Assembly (NCBI RefSeq): GCF_001305575.3
Contig: NZ_CP012373.2
Location: forward strand, 4,168,799 to 4,232,798
Direction of reading: 5' to 3'
Source of the DNA: Beggiatoa leptomitoformis
Lineage (GTDB): Bacteria; Pseudomonadota; Gammaproteobacteria; Beggiatoales; Beggiatoaceae
DNA length: 64,000 bases
The notes beneath the pieces are model-generated. The model was not told the DNA's origin, ran no database searches, and saw nothing but the letters and a program-made list of their open reading frames with translations. This document shows, piece after piece, positions 1-7,864 of the stretch (position 1 is its first letter; the number at the start of each line of letters is the position of its first letter). Both the position numbers and the translations under genes were made by a program.

Positions 1-491
1 TTTTCTGTTGCAAAATGAAAGAATCCACTGCGCCAATCAAAAAAATCGGGCGCGCGTCGGATAAAATATTTAATGCCAAATTTCGGCAAAATACACACAA
101 TGGCTAAATGTGGAAAATCTGATTTGATGATTTCTCTATCTAAATTCAATCGCCCTAAGACAGGCGGGACAGAATCTTCACGGTAATAATCACCTTCACC
201 GCCATAACCCGCTTTAATATGTGGTGTAAATGACTGTTCTAATCCGACTAAAAACAACACTTCTAGCGTTTGATAATCTGCCAATTGTAAAATTAACTTG
301 CGTAAATCAGGGATTTCTTCAGTTAATGATAAAACCTGCGTTTTTTTATTTCTTAACTCATCACTTAACCGCTTGATTAATAACTGACCTTGTGCGGGCG
401 TACACTCAACAAAAAAAAAGCCAAAACCATCCAGCCACTGTAAAGCCCGCGACAAAGCCGTATATTCTCCAGCGTCTAATTCATTGAACAT
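1..491 (-). CDS. STAND-like/TPR-type protein, N-terminal part only (cut by window edge)
   Basis: The reading frame starts at an ATG that shares bases with the TAA stop of the upstream ATPase gene and stays open to the window edge, giving about 163 residues. It begins MFNELDAGEY and contains FGFFFVECTP, LEVLFLVGLEQS, PPVLGRLNLDRE and RRAPDFFDWRSG. The last pattern (PDF-x-x-WRSG after an RLNL motif) recalls the N-terminal module of large NTPase/TPR proteins common in cyanobacteria and Chloroflexi; this is from memory of the family. The one-base overlap means translational coupling with the ATPase, so the two probably act together. No Walker A motif is visible in the part present. The C-terminal part, where repeats would be expected, is outside the window. 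Confidence 0.7.
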   Translation of the reverse strand, partial: MFNELDAGEYTALSRALQWLDGFGFFFVECTPAQGQLLIKRLSDELRNKKTQVLSLTEEIPDLRKLILQLADYQTLEVLFLVGLEQSFTPHIKAGYGGEGDYYREDSVPPVLGRLNLDREIIKSDFPHLAIVCILPKFGIKYFIRRAPDFFDWRSGFFHFATE

Positions 492-1774
492 TATTCTATT
501 ATCTTCATCATTGCGGTTTTAAATTCTTCTATCTCTTCAATTAACGGGTGAATATCATGCCATGTTGTTTCATCATCATCTCGATATTCCAAAATGACGC
601 GCCGAAATAATAAATCACGATAGTTTTTCTCGTCTTGGTCACGATGTACCTCAGCCAGTTTTTCCCATTCATGCGCGTCTATTGAACGCCGCATCGTATC
701 GCGCATTTGTGCAATGGCTTTATCAACCGCTTTCGTTGACAAAGGAAAACTTGAGCTATATTCCAACGCTGTCCGCACTAACTGCACCAAATTTCGCGTA
801 TGTCCACCACTCATCAAGCATAAACGCTTTAAATCCGCCTCGTTTAAAAAATCGGTTAATGTTAGCGCGGCAACCTGCAAGCGTTTTTCAATCAGTTCAC
901 TCAAGGTTTTTAACCCACACTCACACAATTCTTTTGTGCCACGCTTACGAATGGTTATCATCGGCAAAATTTCTACCCGTTGTCCATAACGGTTTTCTAG
1001 TTCTACCGCACTGGTTGAATGCGCTAACGAAATTGGTACGGTATAAACCACATGACAGGCTAACCGTTTTAACTGTTCACTGCGGTCTATGAAAATTTCT
1101 TCTAAATTCGTCCGTCCTGTGCTTTCATCCGTCACCACTTTTACAATTTTATCCAAGCCATCCACAATCAAGACTAATTTATGGCTGTCGGGTTTTGCTA
1201 ATCGAATAAATTCATTTAACGCTTCAACTAAAGTTACCGTATAAGGGTCTAATAAATCACGAATTTTACTGCGCACACTGGGGTTGACTTTAATCGTACT
1301 GCTTAATTCAGCAAACGCTAAAGGTAATTTCGCTTCTAACTCAAGGTTTAATTCTACTTGCGAATTTAAAAATTCTTTTATTCCATCCCATCGTTCTTTT
1401 AACCAATGATATAAAGGTTCTGTCGATTGTGCTTTTAAATCCTGTAATAAATAGCGCACACAAGCTAATAATACATCGGTATAACGCGCATCCTCTGGCT
1501 CTACATCCATGCCACCTGCGGAAAAATAAACCACTTGATAACCTAATTGACGTAACGCCTCAACCAAACGGTATAATTCTGTTGTTTTTCCTCCGCCCAT
1601 GTGTCCCGAATATAATTGGCAAGTCATGGTTTTATCAGATAATTCAATACGATGGGCTAATTGTAAAACATCACTCCCACCACGTACTGCTTGAAAATCC
1701 ACATATTTTTCATCTCCCGCAGGCAAGGGTTCAGGGCTAAACGTGTTATATAATTGTTTAAACTTGGAATCCAT
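491..1774 (-). CDS. P-loop ATPase (AAA/STAND-like), partner of the edge gene
   Basis: A 427-residue soluble ATPase. The Walker A motif is GHMGGGKTT near residue 58 and a Walker B-like strand is VLIVDGLDK near 205. An arginine-rich lid region with GGHTRNLVQL follows near 325, as in the small ATPases that load or control larger effectors. The ATG has a good ribosome site (GAGGA, seven bases upstream). The stop overlaps the ATG of the next gene, so both are expressed as a unit. I cannot name the family precisely; AAA, KAP-like and STAND ATPases all look like this at this level. Role inferred: nucleotide-dependent regulator or loader of its partner protein. Confidence 0.8.
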   Translation of the reverse strand: MDSKFKQLYNTFSPEPLPAGDEKYVDFQAVRGGSDVLQLAHRIELSDKTMTCQLYSGHMGGGKTTELYRLVEALRQLGYQVVYFSAGGMDVEPEDARYTDVLLACVRYLLQDLKAQSTEPLYHWLKERWDGIKEFLNSQVELNLELEAKLPLAFAELSSTIKVNPSVRSKIRDLLDPYTVTLVEALNEFIRLAKPDSHKLVLIVDGLDKIVKVVTDESTGRTNLEEIFIDRSEQLKRLACHVVYTVPISLAHSTSAVELENRYGQRVEILPMITIRKRGTKELCECGLKTLSELIEKRLQVAALTLTDFLNEADLKRLCLMSGGHTRNLVQLVRTALEYSSSFPLSTKAVDKAIAQMRDTMRRSIDAHEWEKLAEVHRDQDEKNYRDLLFRRVILEYRDDDETTWHDIHPLIEEIEEFKTAMMKIIE

Positions 1775-1794
1775 ATATTGTCCTCAATCATTTT

Positions 1795-2457
1795 TTAGTG
1801 ATGTTGCCCTAACCACACGGCGCGGTCTTTGAGACGCTGTTGCCATTGTGGTGCTAATCCAATGGCTAGACTGATGGATTCTATAATAGCAATGGCTGGG
1901 CGGTGTTCTAATACGCAATTCCAGAAATGGGCAAGGGTTAAATCCGCATTTGGACGTTCTACTAAGAGAAGTTTATCGCCTGCTTGTATGTATCCTGTCT
2001 GCAAAACGCGATAATACCAACCGGTAATATTTTGTTGTTGGATAAACATAGATATTTGTTCTAAACCAAATTTATGGTTAATTTTCCAACACGGGCTACG
2101 GGGTTGGCTAACTTGCAAGATGGCTTGACCGACTTGAAAAATATCGCCTATGCAGACGTTATTTTCATGTAAACCATCACTGGAGAAATTCTCGCCTAAA
2201 CTCCCTGCTATAAATTGGTCGCTACAGTTAGGATACTGTTGTGCTAATAATGCGTAATTTTCGGCGGCGTAGTGATGAATTGCTTTTTCTGTCCCCCCAT
2301 GTACGCGCTTGTCGGCTTGGTGGTCGCCTGTTAAGCCTAGCGGTGTAACGCTTATGCTATCGGTTACAGCGTGTTTATAAATACCTGTTAATTGTCCTTC
2401 AGGCGGTAATGGGCGGAGTGTGCCGATAAAAAGCTGTGTTAATGTTGCGTCGTTCAT
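1795..2457 (-). CDS. MOSC domain protein (YiiM-like)
   Basis: At 220 residues this has the length of YiiM-type proteins. It carries VHGGTEKAIHHY near residue 54, SLGENF near 88 and the conserved cysteine in QPRSPCWKIN near 122, the hallmarks of the MOSC domain that handles sulfur or oxygen transfer around the molybdenum cofactor. YiiM relatives reduce N-hydroxylated purine analogues with Moco. The C-terminal tail is the three-helix extension of YiiM. It lies alone between trpC and the ATPase pair on the same strand. Substrate cannot be told from sequence. Confidence 0.88.
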   Translation of the reverse strand: MNDATLTQLFIGTLRPLPPEGQLTGIYKHAVTDSISVTPLGLTGDHQADKRVHGGTEKAIHHYAAENYALLAQQYPNCSDQFIAGSLGENFSSDGLHENNVCIGDIFQVGQAILQVSQPRSPCWKINHKFGLEQISMFIQQQNITGWYYRVLQTGYIQAGDKLLLVERPNADLTLAHFWNCVLEHRPAIAIIESISLAIGLAPQWQQRLKDRAVWLGQHH

Positions 2458-2489
2458 GGTTATAACCCATTACCAGAGAAGAAAATTAA

Positions 2490-3293
2490 TTAGGCATAGA
2501 ATAGGTGTTGCAAGGCTTCACCGGGGTCAACCGCACGCATAAAGGCTTCGCCAACAAGAAAGGTATCAACCCCCGCATCACGAAATAGTTTTACATCTTG
2601 TGGGGTATGAATGCCGCTTTCTGTCACGACAATACGTTCTTTAGGGATATGCGCTAGTAAATCTAATGTCGTTTCTAAATAGGTATTAAACGTGCGTAAA
2701 TCCCTATTATTAATCCCGATTAATGTTGTGTTTAAGGGTAAAGCACGTTCTAATTCTTCACGGTCATGCACTTCAATCAGTACATCCATCCCTAAATGAT
2801 AAGCTAGACCTGTTAAATCTTGTAGTTGTGCATCACCGAGGGCTGCAACAATGAGCAAAATGCAATCCGCACCAATTGCGCGAGCTTCATAAACTTGATA
2901 GGCATCAATAATAAAGTCTTTTCGTAAAGCGGGTAATGCACAGGCGGCTTTTGCTTGTTGTAAATATTCTTCCGCGCCTTGAAAAAAATCACGGTCAGTC
3001 AGGACAGATAAACAAGCCGCACCACTGCGTGCATAGCTTTTAGCAATTTCTTCAGGATAAAACTGGGGGCGTAAAATGCCTTTACTGGGTGAGGCTTTTT
3101 TTATCTCGGCAATAACGGCTGCTTGTTGAACGCGCAAACGGGCTTCAATGGCCGCGATAAAATCGCGTGGTGCAGCAGCATCAGTGGCAATTTGGCTTAA
3201 TTTTTTTAAAGACGTTTTTTCAGCACGTTCAATGATTTCTTCGGTTTTACGCTGGAGAATTTTTTTTAAAATATCAGGAATATGACTGGACAT
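2490..3293 (-). CDS. trpC: Indole-3-glycerol phosphate synthase
   Basis: Closes the indole ring of tryptophan from carboxyphenylamino-deoxyribulose phosphate, in the cytoplasm. The 267-residue TIM barrel shows KKASPSKG near residue 64, [11 protein letters not shown] near 122, [12 protein letters not shown] near 191 and VTESGIHT near 221, which are the phosphate-binding and catalytic signatures. The length matches stand-alone TrpC, so there is no fusion to TrpF as in enteric bacteria. No other trp gene is in the window. The spacer upstream (3294-3498) is shared divergently with the ABC permease. Confidence 0.96.
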   Translation of the reverse strand: MSSHIPDILKKILQRKTEEIIERAEKTSLKKLSQIATDAAAPRDFIAAIEARLRVQQAAVIAEIKKASPSKGILRPQFYPEEIAKSYARSGAACLSVLTDRDFFQGAEEYLQQAKAACALPALRKDFIIDAYQVYEARAIGADCILLIVAALGDAQLQDLTGLAYHLGMDVLIEVHDREELERALPLNTTLIGINNRDLRTFNTYLETTLDLLAHIPKERIVVTESGIHTPQDVKLFRDAGVDTFLVGEAFMRAVDPGEALQHLFYA

Positions 3294-3498
3294 GAGTGTT
3301 ATTAAAAAATAAAAGAAAGTGAATGAAAGTGTAGTTTACCCGCTTTTAAGGTGTAACTTAACCTGTGTTCGATGTAACAATCTCTTGTTGAAAAAATTAA
3401 TAAAGAATGGGGATGAATAATGGATAACGCAGTATTATCTGTGCTGCTTTTGCAAATGGTTGACTAAAATTTATCAAACTAAATTAAGAGTATTTACA

Positions 3499-4314
3499 AT
3501 GACATTAAGCCATGCTTTACAAGCCTTAACAGCAGTTGCAAGTCGGGAAGTGATTAAGTTTCTCTCGCAAACAGGACGCTTATTCTCAGCATTAGTGCGT
3601 CCTACATTGTGGTTAGTCGTGTTTTCCGCAGGGTTTCAAAACGTGTTTGGGGTTTCCATTATTCCACCTTATGACACTTATATTGAGTATCAGGTATATG
3701 TTGTTCCCGGATTATTAGGCATAACATTGTTATTTAATGGCATGAATTCATCTTTATCAATGGTTTATGATAAGGAAATGGGAATGATGCGTTTATTATT
3801 AACAGCACCATTGCCGCGTTGGTATTTATTATTCTGTAAGTTATGCGCTGGAACATTGTTATCAGTATTACAATCTTATACTTTTTTAATAATTACGTAT
3901 GCTTATGGTGTAGATATCCCATTAAGTGGTTGGTTATATATTTTTCTGCCCTTAACATTGAGTGGCATGATGTTGGGTGCGCTTGGGTTGCTTTTATCTG
4001 TCCATATTAAGCAGTTAGAGAATTTTGCAGGAACAATCAATTTCGTGATTTTCCCCATGTTTTTTATCTCTTCTGCCTTATACCCTTTATGGAAGCTAGA
4101 AGAATCGGGCGCGGTCTGGGTACATTGGTTAGCAATGTATAATCCTTTCACCCATGCAATTGAATTAATTCGTTTTGCTTTATATGGGCAGTTTAATGGG
4201 GTGTCGTTTATGGTTGTGTTAGGGGCATTTGTACTCTTTTTTACCCTTGCGATTTTTGGTTATGACCCGCAACGGGGGATATTACGCAAAGCAGGTCGCC
4301 CAGCAACTGCATAA
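3499..4314 (+). CDS. ABC-2 type transporter permease
   Basis: A six-helix inner-membrane permease of the ABC-2 family (271 residues). Six hydrophobic segments can be followed from about residue 25 to the C-terminus, with the family segment LLTAPLPRWY-LLFCKL between helices 2 and 3. The ATG at 3499 is preceded by TAAGAG; a TTG at 3460 would add 13 residues but has no ribosome site. No ATPase subunit gene is adjacent, so the nucleotide-binding partner must be elsewhere. It lies two bases ahead of the DUF1028 gene, so the two are one operon. Substrate unknown. Confidence 0.88.
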   Translation: MTLSHALQALTAVASREVIKFLSQTGRLFSALVRPTLWLVVFSAGFQNVFGVSIIPPYDTYIEYQVYVVPGLLGITLLFNGMNSSLSMVYDKEMGMMRLLLTAPLPRWYLLFCKLCAGTLLSVLQSYTFLIITYAYGVDIPLSGWLYIFLPLTLSGMMLGALGLLLSVHIKQLENFAGTINFVIFPMFFISSALYPLWKLEESGAVWVHWLAMYNPFTHAIELIRFALYGQFNGVSFMVVLGAFVLFFTLAIFGYDPQRGILRKAGRPATA

Positions 4315-4316
4315 TC

Positions 4317-5039
4317 ATGTATTTATCCACTTTTTCTATTACTGCCCGTTGTGCAGAAACAGGGATGTTAGGCGTTGCAATGTGTACTGCAATCCCTGCC
4401 ATTGGTGGGCTTGCTATACGCGCACAAGCAGGCGTTGGAGCAATTGCAACACAGGCAAAATTAAATCCTTATTTAGGCATTATCGGGCTTGAACAATTAG
4501 CAAAGGGTGGAACAGCCGATGCAGTTTTACAAATGTTAGCGGCAGTTGACCCGTTATTTAATACACGCCAAATAGCAATAGTTGACGCAAAAGGAAACGC
4601 AATCGCACATACAGGAAAAGCGTGTTTTGCGTGGTGTGGGCAAGTTTGTGGGGCTGGTTTTGTGATTGTCGCGAATATGATGCAGGATGCGAGTACTGTT
4701 GCGGAGATGGAGCAGGTTTTTTTAGCAGAAACAAGCCTTTCTTTGCCTGAACGTTTGTTACGCGCTTTAATGGCGGGTGATGCGACAGGTGGCGATTATC
4801 GTGGACGACAATCTGCTTGTTTATATGTTGTGCATCAAGAAAGTTATCCTTATCTTGATTTACGGGTTGATGAACATCAAACGCCCGTTATGGAATTACA
4901 GCGTATTTTTGCTGTTTGGCAACGTCAATTATTGCCATTAATGGCGATGTTACCAACGCGCGAGAATCCCGCAGGAAAACTACCAACAGGTGAACATCCT
5001 TATTTTATAATGATGCGGAAACCTGTAGCGGAACGTTGA
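4317..5039 (+). CDS. DUF1028 family protein (Ntn-hydrolase fold)
   Basis: A 240-residue protein of the DUF1028 family: the N-terminus STFSITARCAETGMLGVA and the stretch GGLAIRAQAGVGAIATQA are typical, as is the central HTGKAC-x-W-CGQVCG-x-GFVIVANM. Known members adopt an Ntn-hydrolase-like fold, but no reaction is established for most. The start codon follows the permease stop by two bases, so it is translated from the same message. The link to an ABC-2 permease is seen here only as synteny. A hairpin terminator follows. Confidence 0.88.
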   Translation: MYLSTFSITARCAETGMLGVAMCTAIPAIGGLAIRAQAGVGAIATQAKLNPYLGIIGLEQLAKGGTADAVLQMLAAVDPLFNTRQIAIVDAKGNAIAHTGKACFAWCGQVCGAGFVIVANMMQDASTVAEMEQVFLAETSLSLPERLLRALMAGDATGGDYRGRQSACLYVVHQESYPYLDLRVDEHQTPVMELQRIFAVWQRQLLPLMAMLPTRENPAGKLPTGEHPYFIMMRKPVAER

Positions 5040-5071
5040 GAGCAGGTGAGAGCGGAAAGGATGGAAAATGC

Positions 5072-5116
5072 AACGGCTTCTCATAAAAACAAGGATAACA
5101 GAGAAGCCGTTTTTTA
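5072..5116. terminator. Rho-independent terminator shared by convergent genes
   Basis: An 11-bp perfect stem (AACGGCTTCTC with GAGAAGCCGTT) and an 18-base loop, followed by a T run on the + strand. It ends the permease/DUF1028 operon and stands 4 bases from the end of the convergent small gene. Confidence 0.8.
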
Positions 5117-5120
5117 TTGC

Positions 5121-5318
5121 TTAATGGTTATGATTAACAACTTGATCATAGTCGTCTATATCAGACCACACGCAACGCATGGCATCTTCTAAACGGGCAT
5201 GGCTGGTGCTGGCAGAACCAACGGTTACACACCACTCGTCACTTTCGGGTATAAAATGAACCGAAAAAGGTTTACCTGTTTTTTGCAGATAAACGGCTAG
5301 TTGTTGATTGAGTTGCAT
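5121..5318 (-). CDS. Small hypothetical protein
   Basis: A 65-residue acidic cytoplasmic protein without signal peptide or membrane segment. It starts MQLNQQLAVYLQ, contains PESDEWCVTVGSAS, and ends in a His/Asn tail. A plausible ribosome site (AAGGGGAAG) precedes the ATG, and the gene ends just before the shared terminator, which supports its reality. No family is recognised. Confidence 0.6.
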   Translation of the reverse strand: MQLNQQLAVYLQKTGKPFSVHFIPESDEWCVTVGSASTSHARLEDAMRCVWSDIDDYDQVVNHNH

Positions 5319-5459
5319 GATAACTTCCCCTTAGATAATAACTTAGTGAACACTCCTGTTGCCATCCTCGTTTATTCATTTTTAATTTTTATTCTGCAAT
5401 CTGGATTCTACAATTTTTATATGACCGTTTTGTGACAAAAAATATTTATTCTAAATTAG

Positions 5460-5570
5460 ATAGATAATGTTGATAATCTAAATCTGGTGGGGATAAATAT
5501 AATCGTTGTCTGTATCAGGACTTTCAGTATTAATTGGTGGAAAAACGATGGCGTTGATAAGTTTAGCTTT
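5460..5570. repeat. 111-bp direct repeat, copy 1
   Basis: Bases 5460-5570 recur without a visible mismatch at 5699-5809 (offset 239). It begins ATAGATAATGTTGATAATC and ends GTTTAGCTTT. No coding capacity seen. Confidence 0.95.
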
Positions 5571-5698
5571 TGCTCGTTACCAAGCTCTGCTTGGTAATGC
5601 CTGCCTTGCAAGCTCCGCTTGCCGAGTACAAGCGGACTTAAGCGTGGGGCGTTCAAGTACCTGAATAGGCATTACCAAGTGAAACTTGGCAACGAGCA
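5571..5698. repeat. Palindromic repeat element between the direct repeats
   Basis: A 128-bp unit whose ends are inverted repeats: TGCTCGTTACCAAG at the left, CTTGGCAACGAGCA at the right, with smaller internal hairpins such as CAAGCTCTGCTTGG. It resembles the GTTTGGGAACGAGAA elements at 57853-57880 and 58951-59115, so it is one member of a dispersed REP/MITE-like family with no transposase of its own. Confidence 0.8.
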
Positions 5699-5809
5699 AT
5701 AGATAATGTTGATAATCTAAATCTGGTGGGGATAAATATAATCGTTGTCTGTATCAGGACTTTCAGTATTAATTGGTGGAAAAACGATGGCGTTGATAAG
5801 TTTAGCTTT
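5699..5809. repeat. 111-bp direct repeat, copy 2
   Basis: Second copy of 5460-5570, directly abutting the right end of the palindromic element. Confidence 0.95.
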
Positions 5810-5988
5810 CTGTTAATTCTAAGCGTTTTTATTCAGACAAAAAATCTTAGGACAGTTGCAAACAGTAAATTGCTTGTGAAAATATGAAGTAGAGAAGGGA
5901 AGTTAATGGGTAACGAGTCCGTTACCCTACTATGATGCAATCAAGCTACAGCGGACATTTATTAAGAAAGGGTTGACGCATTGTATTT

Positions 5989-6786
5989 TTACAACATTGT
6001 AATGATATTTAACGGGTATCTAACACCGTTTAGGTAATCATCAATTGCACGTAATACCATGGGGCTACGTAACGGTTGTTCAATAATTTCCTCGCGCGTC
6101 ATCCATACAGTACGAATAATTTCTTTATCTAAGGGGAGATCGGGCGAATAGTCATGATGCTTACCACAAAAGACAATACGTAAATAGGTTGTGTCATTGA
6201 GAGGATTGGTGTATTGATAAATACCTATAATTTCTGTTGGCGTAAAATGCCATGCGGTTTCTTCTAATGTTTCACGAATAACGGCATTCGTAATACTTTC
6301 TGATTTATCCAAATGTCCTGCGGGCTGGTTAAAAACCGCCATGCCATTAACATCTTCTTCAACCAGTAAAAACCGTCCTTCCGTTTCAATCACTGCGGCA
6401 ACAGTAATATGTGGCAGCCAAAATGTTTGTTCTTCTTCTTGTTGTTCTAATTGGGCATACAGTTTTTCCACCAGAAACACGGTATCAACAGCCGTTTCTG
6501 CGGACTGTAAAAATTCTACACCAATATCATATTGGTCAGACTCAATATAGCGACACCAAACGACGCGCCCATAAACCTTAAGTAAATCACTAGAAAAATC
6601 ATAGGGCAATGGAAAACTAATTGTGACAGTCTTACCATCTTCCCAAGGATTTTCTGATTTGAATGCCAGTCCACCAGAACTGACATTGCTTAAAAATTGT
6701 AGGTTAGTCAACGATTCATCTATCAATGAAACGGTGATGGGAATTGCCGCTGAATGTCTTAGGTATTTTCTATGCTCCATACTCAT
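5989..6786 (-). CDS. PilZ domain fused to a Nudix hydrolase domain
   Basis: A two-domain protein. The N-terminal PilZ domain (about residues 1-105) has both c-di-GMP motifs: RxxxR in RKYLRH and [DN]xSxxG in NVSSGG. After a Glu/Gln-rich linker comes a Nudix domain (about 125-250) with a Nudix box at about 157-179: G-x5-E-x7-RE-x2-EE, as in NudJ-type phosphohydrolases (start GHLDKSE). The usual final Gly of the box is Ala. An ATG 15 bases further upstream (6801) exists, but GGAGAGGAAAG lies inside those codons and serves the ATG at 6786. Inferred role: a c-di-GMP-controlled pyrophosphohydrolase. Substrate unknown. Confidence 0.85.
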   Translation of the reverse strand: MSMEHRKYLRHSAAIPITVSLIDESLTNLQFLSNVSSGGLAFKSENPWEDGKTVTISFPLPYDFSSDLLKVYGRVVWCRYIESDQYDIGVEFLQSAETAVDTVFLVEKLYAQLEQQEEEQTFWLPHITVAAVIETEGRFLLVEEDVNGMAVFNQPAGHLDKSESITNAVIRETLEETAWHFTPTEIIGIYQYTNPLNDTTYLRIVFCGKHHDYSPDLPLDKEIIRTVWMTREEIIEQPLRSPMVLRAIDDYLNGVRYPLNIITML

Positions 6787-6861
6787 TGCTTTCCTCTCCA
6801 TTTATAATATTCACGGTTATTTTATGCCTAAATAATCGTAAAACCAAATGGTATGAATAGT

Positions 6862-7863
6862 TTAACTCGGGTACTGTCTTTGCCATGCCAAGGTTGCCAA
6901 TTGCGTAGCGTAATCAGTGATGCGCTTACGGTGTGCCAGTTTTGCAAGCCAATCGGGGCGAATGGCTGTTTCACCGTAAAATGCACCAGCTAGTTGTCCG
7001 TAAATCGCGCCTGTTGTGTCAGCATCATCCCCTAAATTCACGGCTTTAAGTACGCCATCAGTATATGTTTCTGTGTGATAAAACGCCCATAGTGCTGCCT
7101 CTAGCGAATTCACAACATAACCTGTTCCGCGTATGTAGCGGTTATTCTCTATTTCGCTCCAATGTTTTACGACAGAGGGAGGCGGTGGTATTTTTTGTTT
7201 GTAACTTCCACAAGCAATTGCATCAATTTCAGGTGCTAATGGATAAGTATGCCAATAATCAGCCAGTGGACAGTAGCGCGTACTCAGCAATGTTGTTTTG
7301 CTTTCTCCTTGTAGTGCGCCAATAAGTAAGCCCGCAAAAAATCGACACGCATCAACTGCTGTACGTGTCGCATGGGTTGTTTGCGAGCTGTTAGCTGCAT
7401 ATTGTATTGCATTTAAGGGGTTATAAGCATAAAACAGTGGAACAGGCGCAAGCCGCATGAGTGAACCATTACCAGCGGCTTGTATATCGGTTAGTCCACA
7501 ATAAGGTTCGCGGGTTTTCTCAAACGTTTTGAGTGCGTTTAATACGGTGTTGCCAATATCAAAACATTTGTCTGTACTGCTCAAATGTCCTTGTTGATAC
7601 CAGAGCAAATACCGTTCCATTTGGTCAACAGGGTCAAAGGCTTGTTTTGTTATTAAGCTTTCTGCTAGACACAGTGCCATTGATGTATCATCTGTCCATT
7701 GTCCCGCCGTCAGTTCAAAAAAACCGCCCCCTATCATATCGGTGAGCGGAGAAAAACTGTGAGGTGCTTGAAATTCCACACTTGTTCCTAGTGCATCGCC
7801 AACAGCAAGCCCAAGCAAGCAACCTGTATAAGCTTTTAAACCATAGGGTTGTGAATGTGTCAT
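6862..7863 (-). CDS. ADP-ribosylglycohydrolase family protein
   Basis: Belongs to the DraG/ARH family, which removes ADP-ribose from proteins or other targets with two Mg ions. Visible motifs are GCLLGLAVGDALG at the N-terminus, GQWTDDTSMALCLAESL near residue 55 (metal-binding TDD) and LGDDADTTGAIYGQLAGA near 275 (metal-binding DDADT). I start at the ATG at 7863, one base after the stop of the histidine kinase; a TTG at 7887 would overlap the kinase. The tight spacing makes it co-transcribed with the kinase. No nitrogenase regulator or ADP-ribosyltransferase is near, so the target is unknown. Confidence 0.88.
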   Translation of the reverse strand: MTHSQPYGLKAYTGCLLGLAVGDALGTSVEFQAPHSFSPLTDMIGGGFFELTAGQWTDDTSMALCLAESLITKQAFDPVDQMERYLLWYQQGHLSSTDKCFDIGNTVLNALKTFEKTREPYCGLTDIQAAGNGSLMRLAPVPLFYAYNPLNAIQYAANSSQTTHATRTAVDACRFFAGLLIGALQGESKTTLLSTRYCPLADYWHTYPLAPEIDAIACGSYKQKIPPPPSVVKHWSEIENNRYIRGTGYVVNSLEAALWAFYHTETYTDGVLKAVNLGDDADTTGAIYGQLAGAFYGETAIRPDWLAKLAHRKRITDYATQLATLAWQRQYPS

Positions 7864-7864
7864 G

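Larger units (their letters stand above)
5319..5988. other. Gene-free spacer with duplicated block and palindromic element
   Basis: No convincing gene in this 670-base spacer. Its centre is a 111-bp direct repeat split by a 128-bp inverted-repeat element (listed separately). The flanks are AT-rich with no motif I recognise; they must hold the promoters of the small gene to the left, and possibly a terminator for the PilZ-Nudix gene to the right. Confidence 0.6.

Noticed and set aside
3420-3467. Short frame MDNAVLSVLLLQMVD before the permease
   Set aside because: Only 15 codons, poor ribosome site; could be a leader but nothing supports it.
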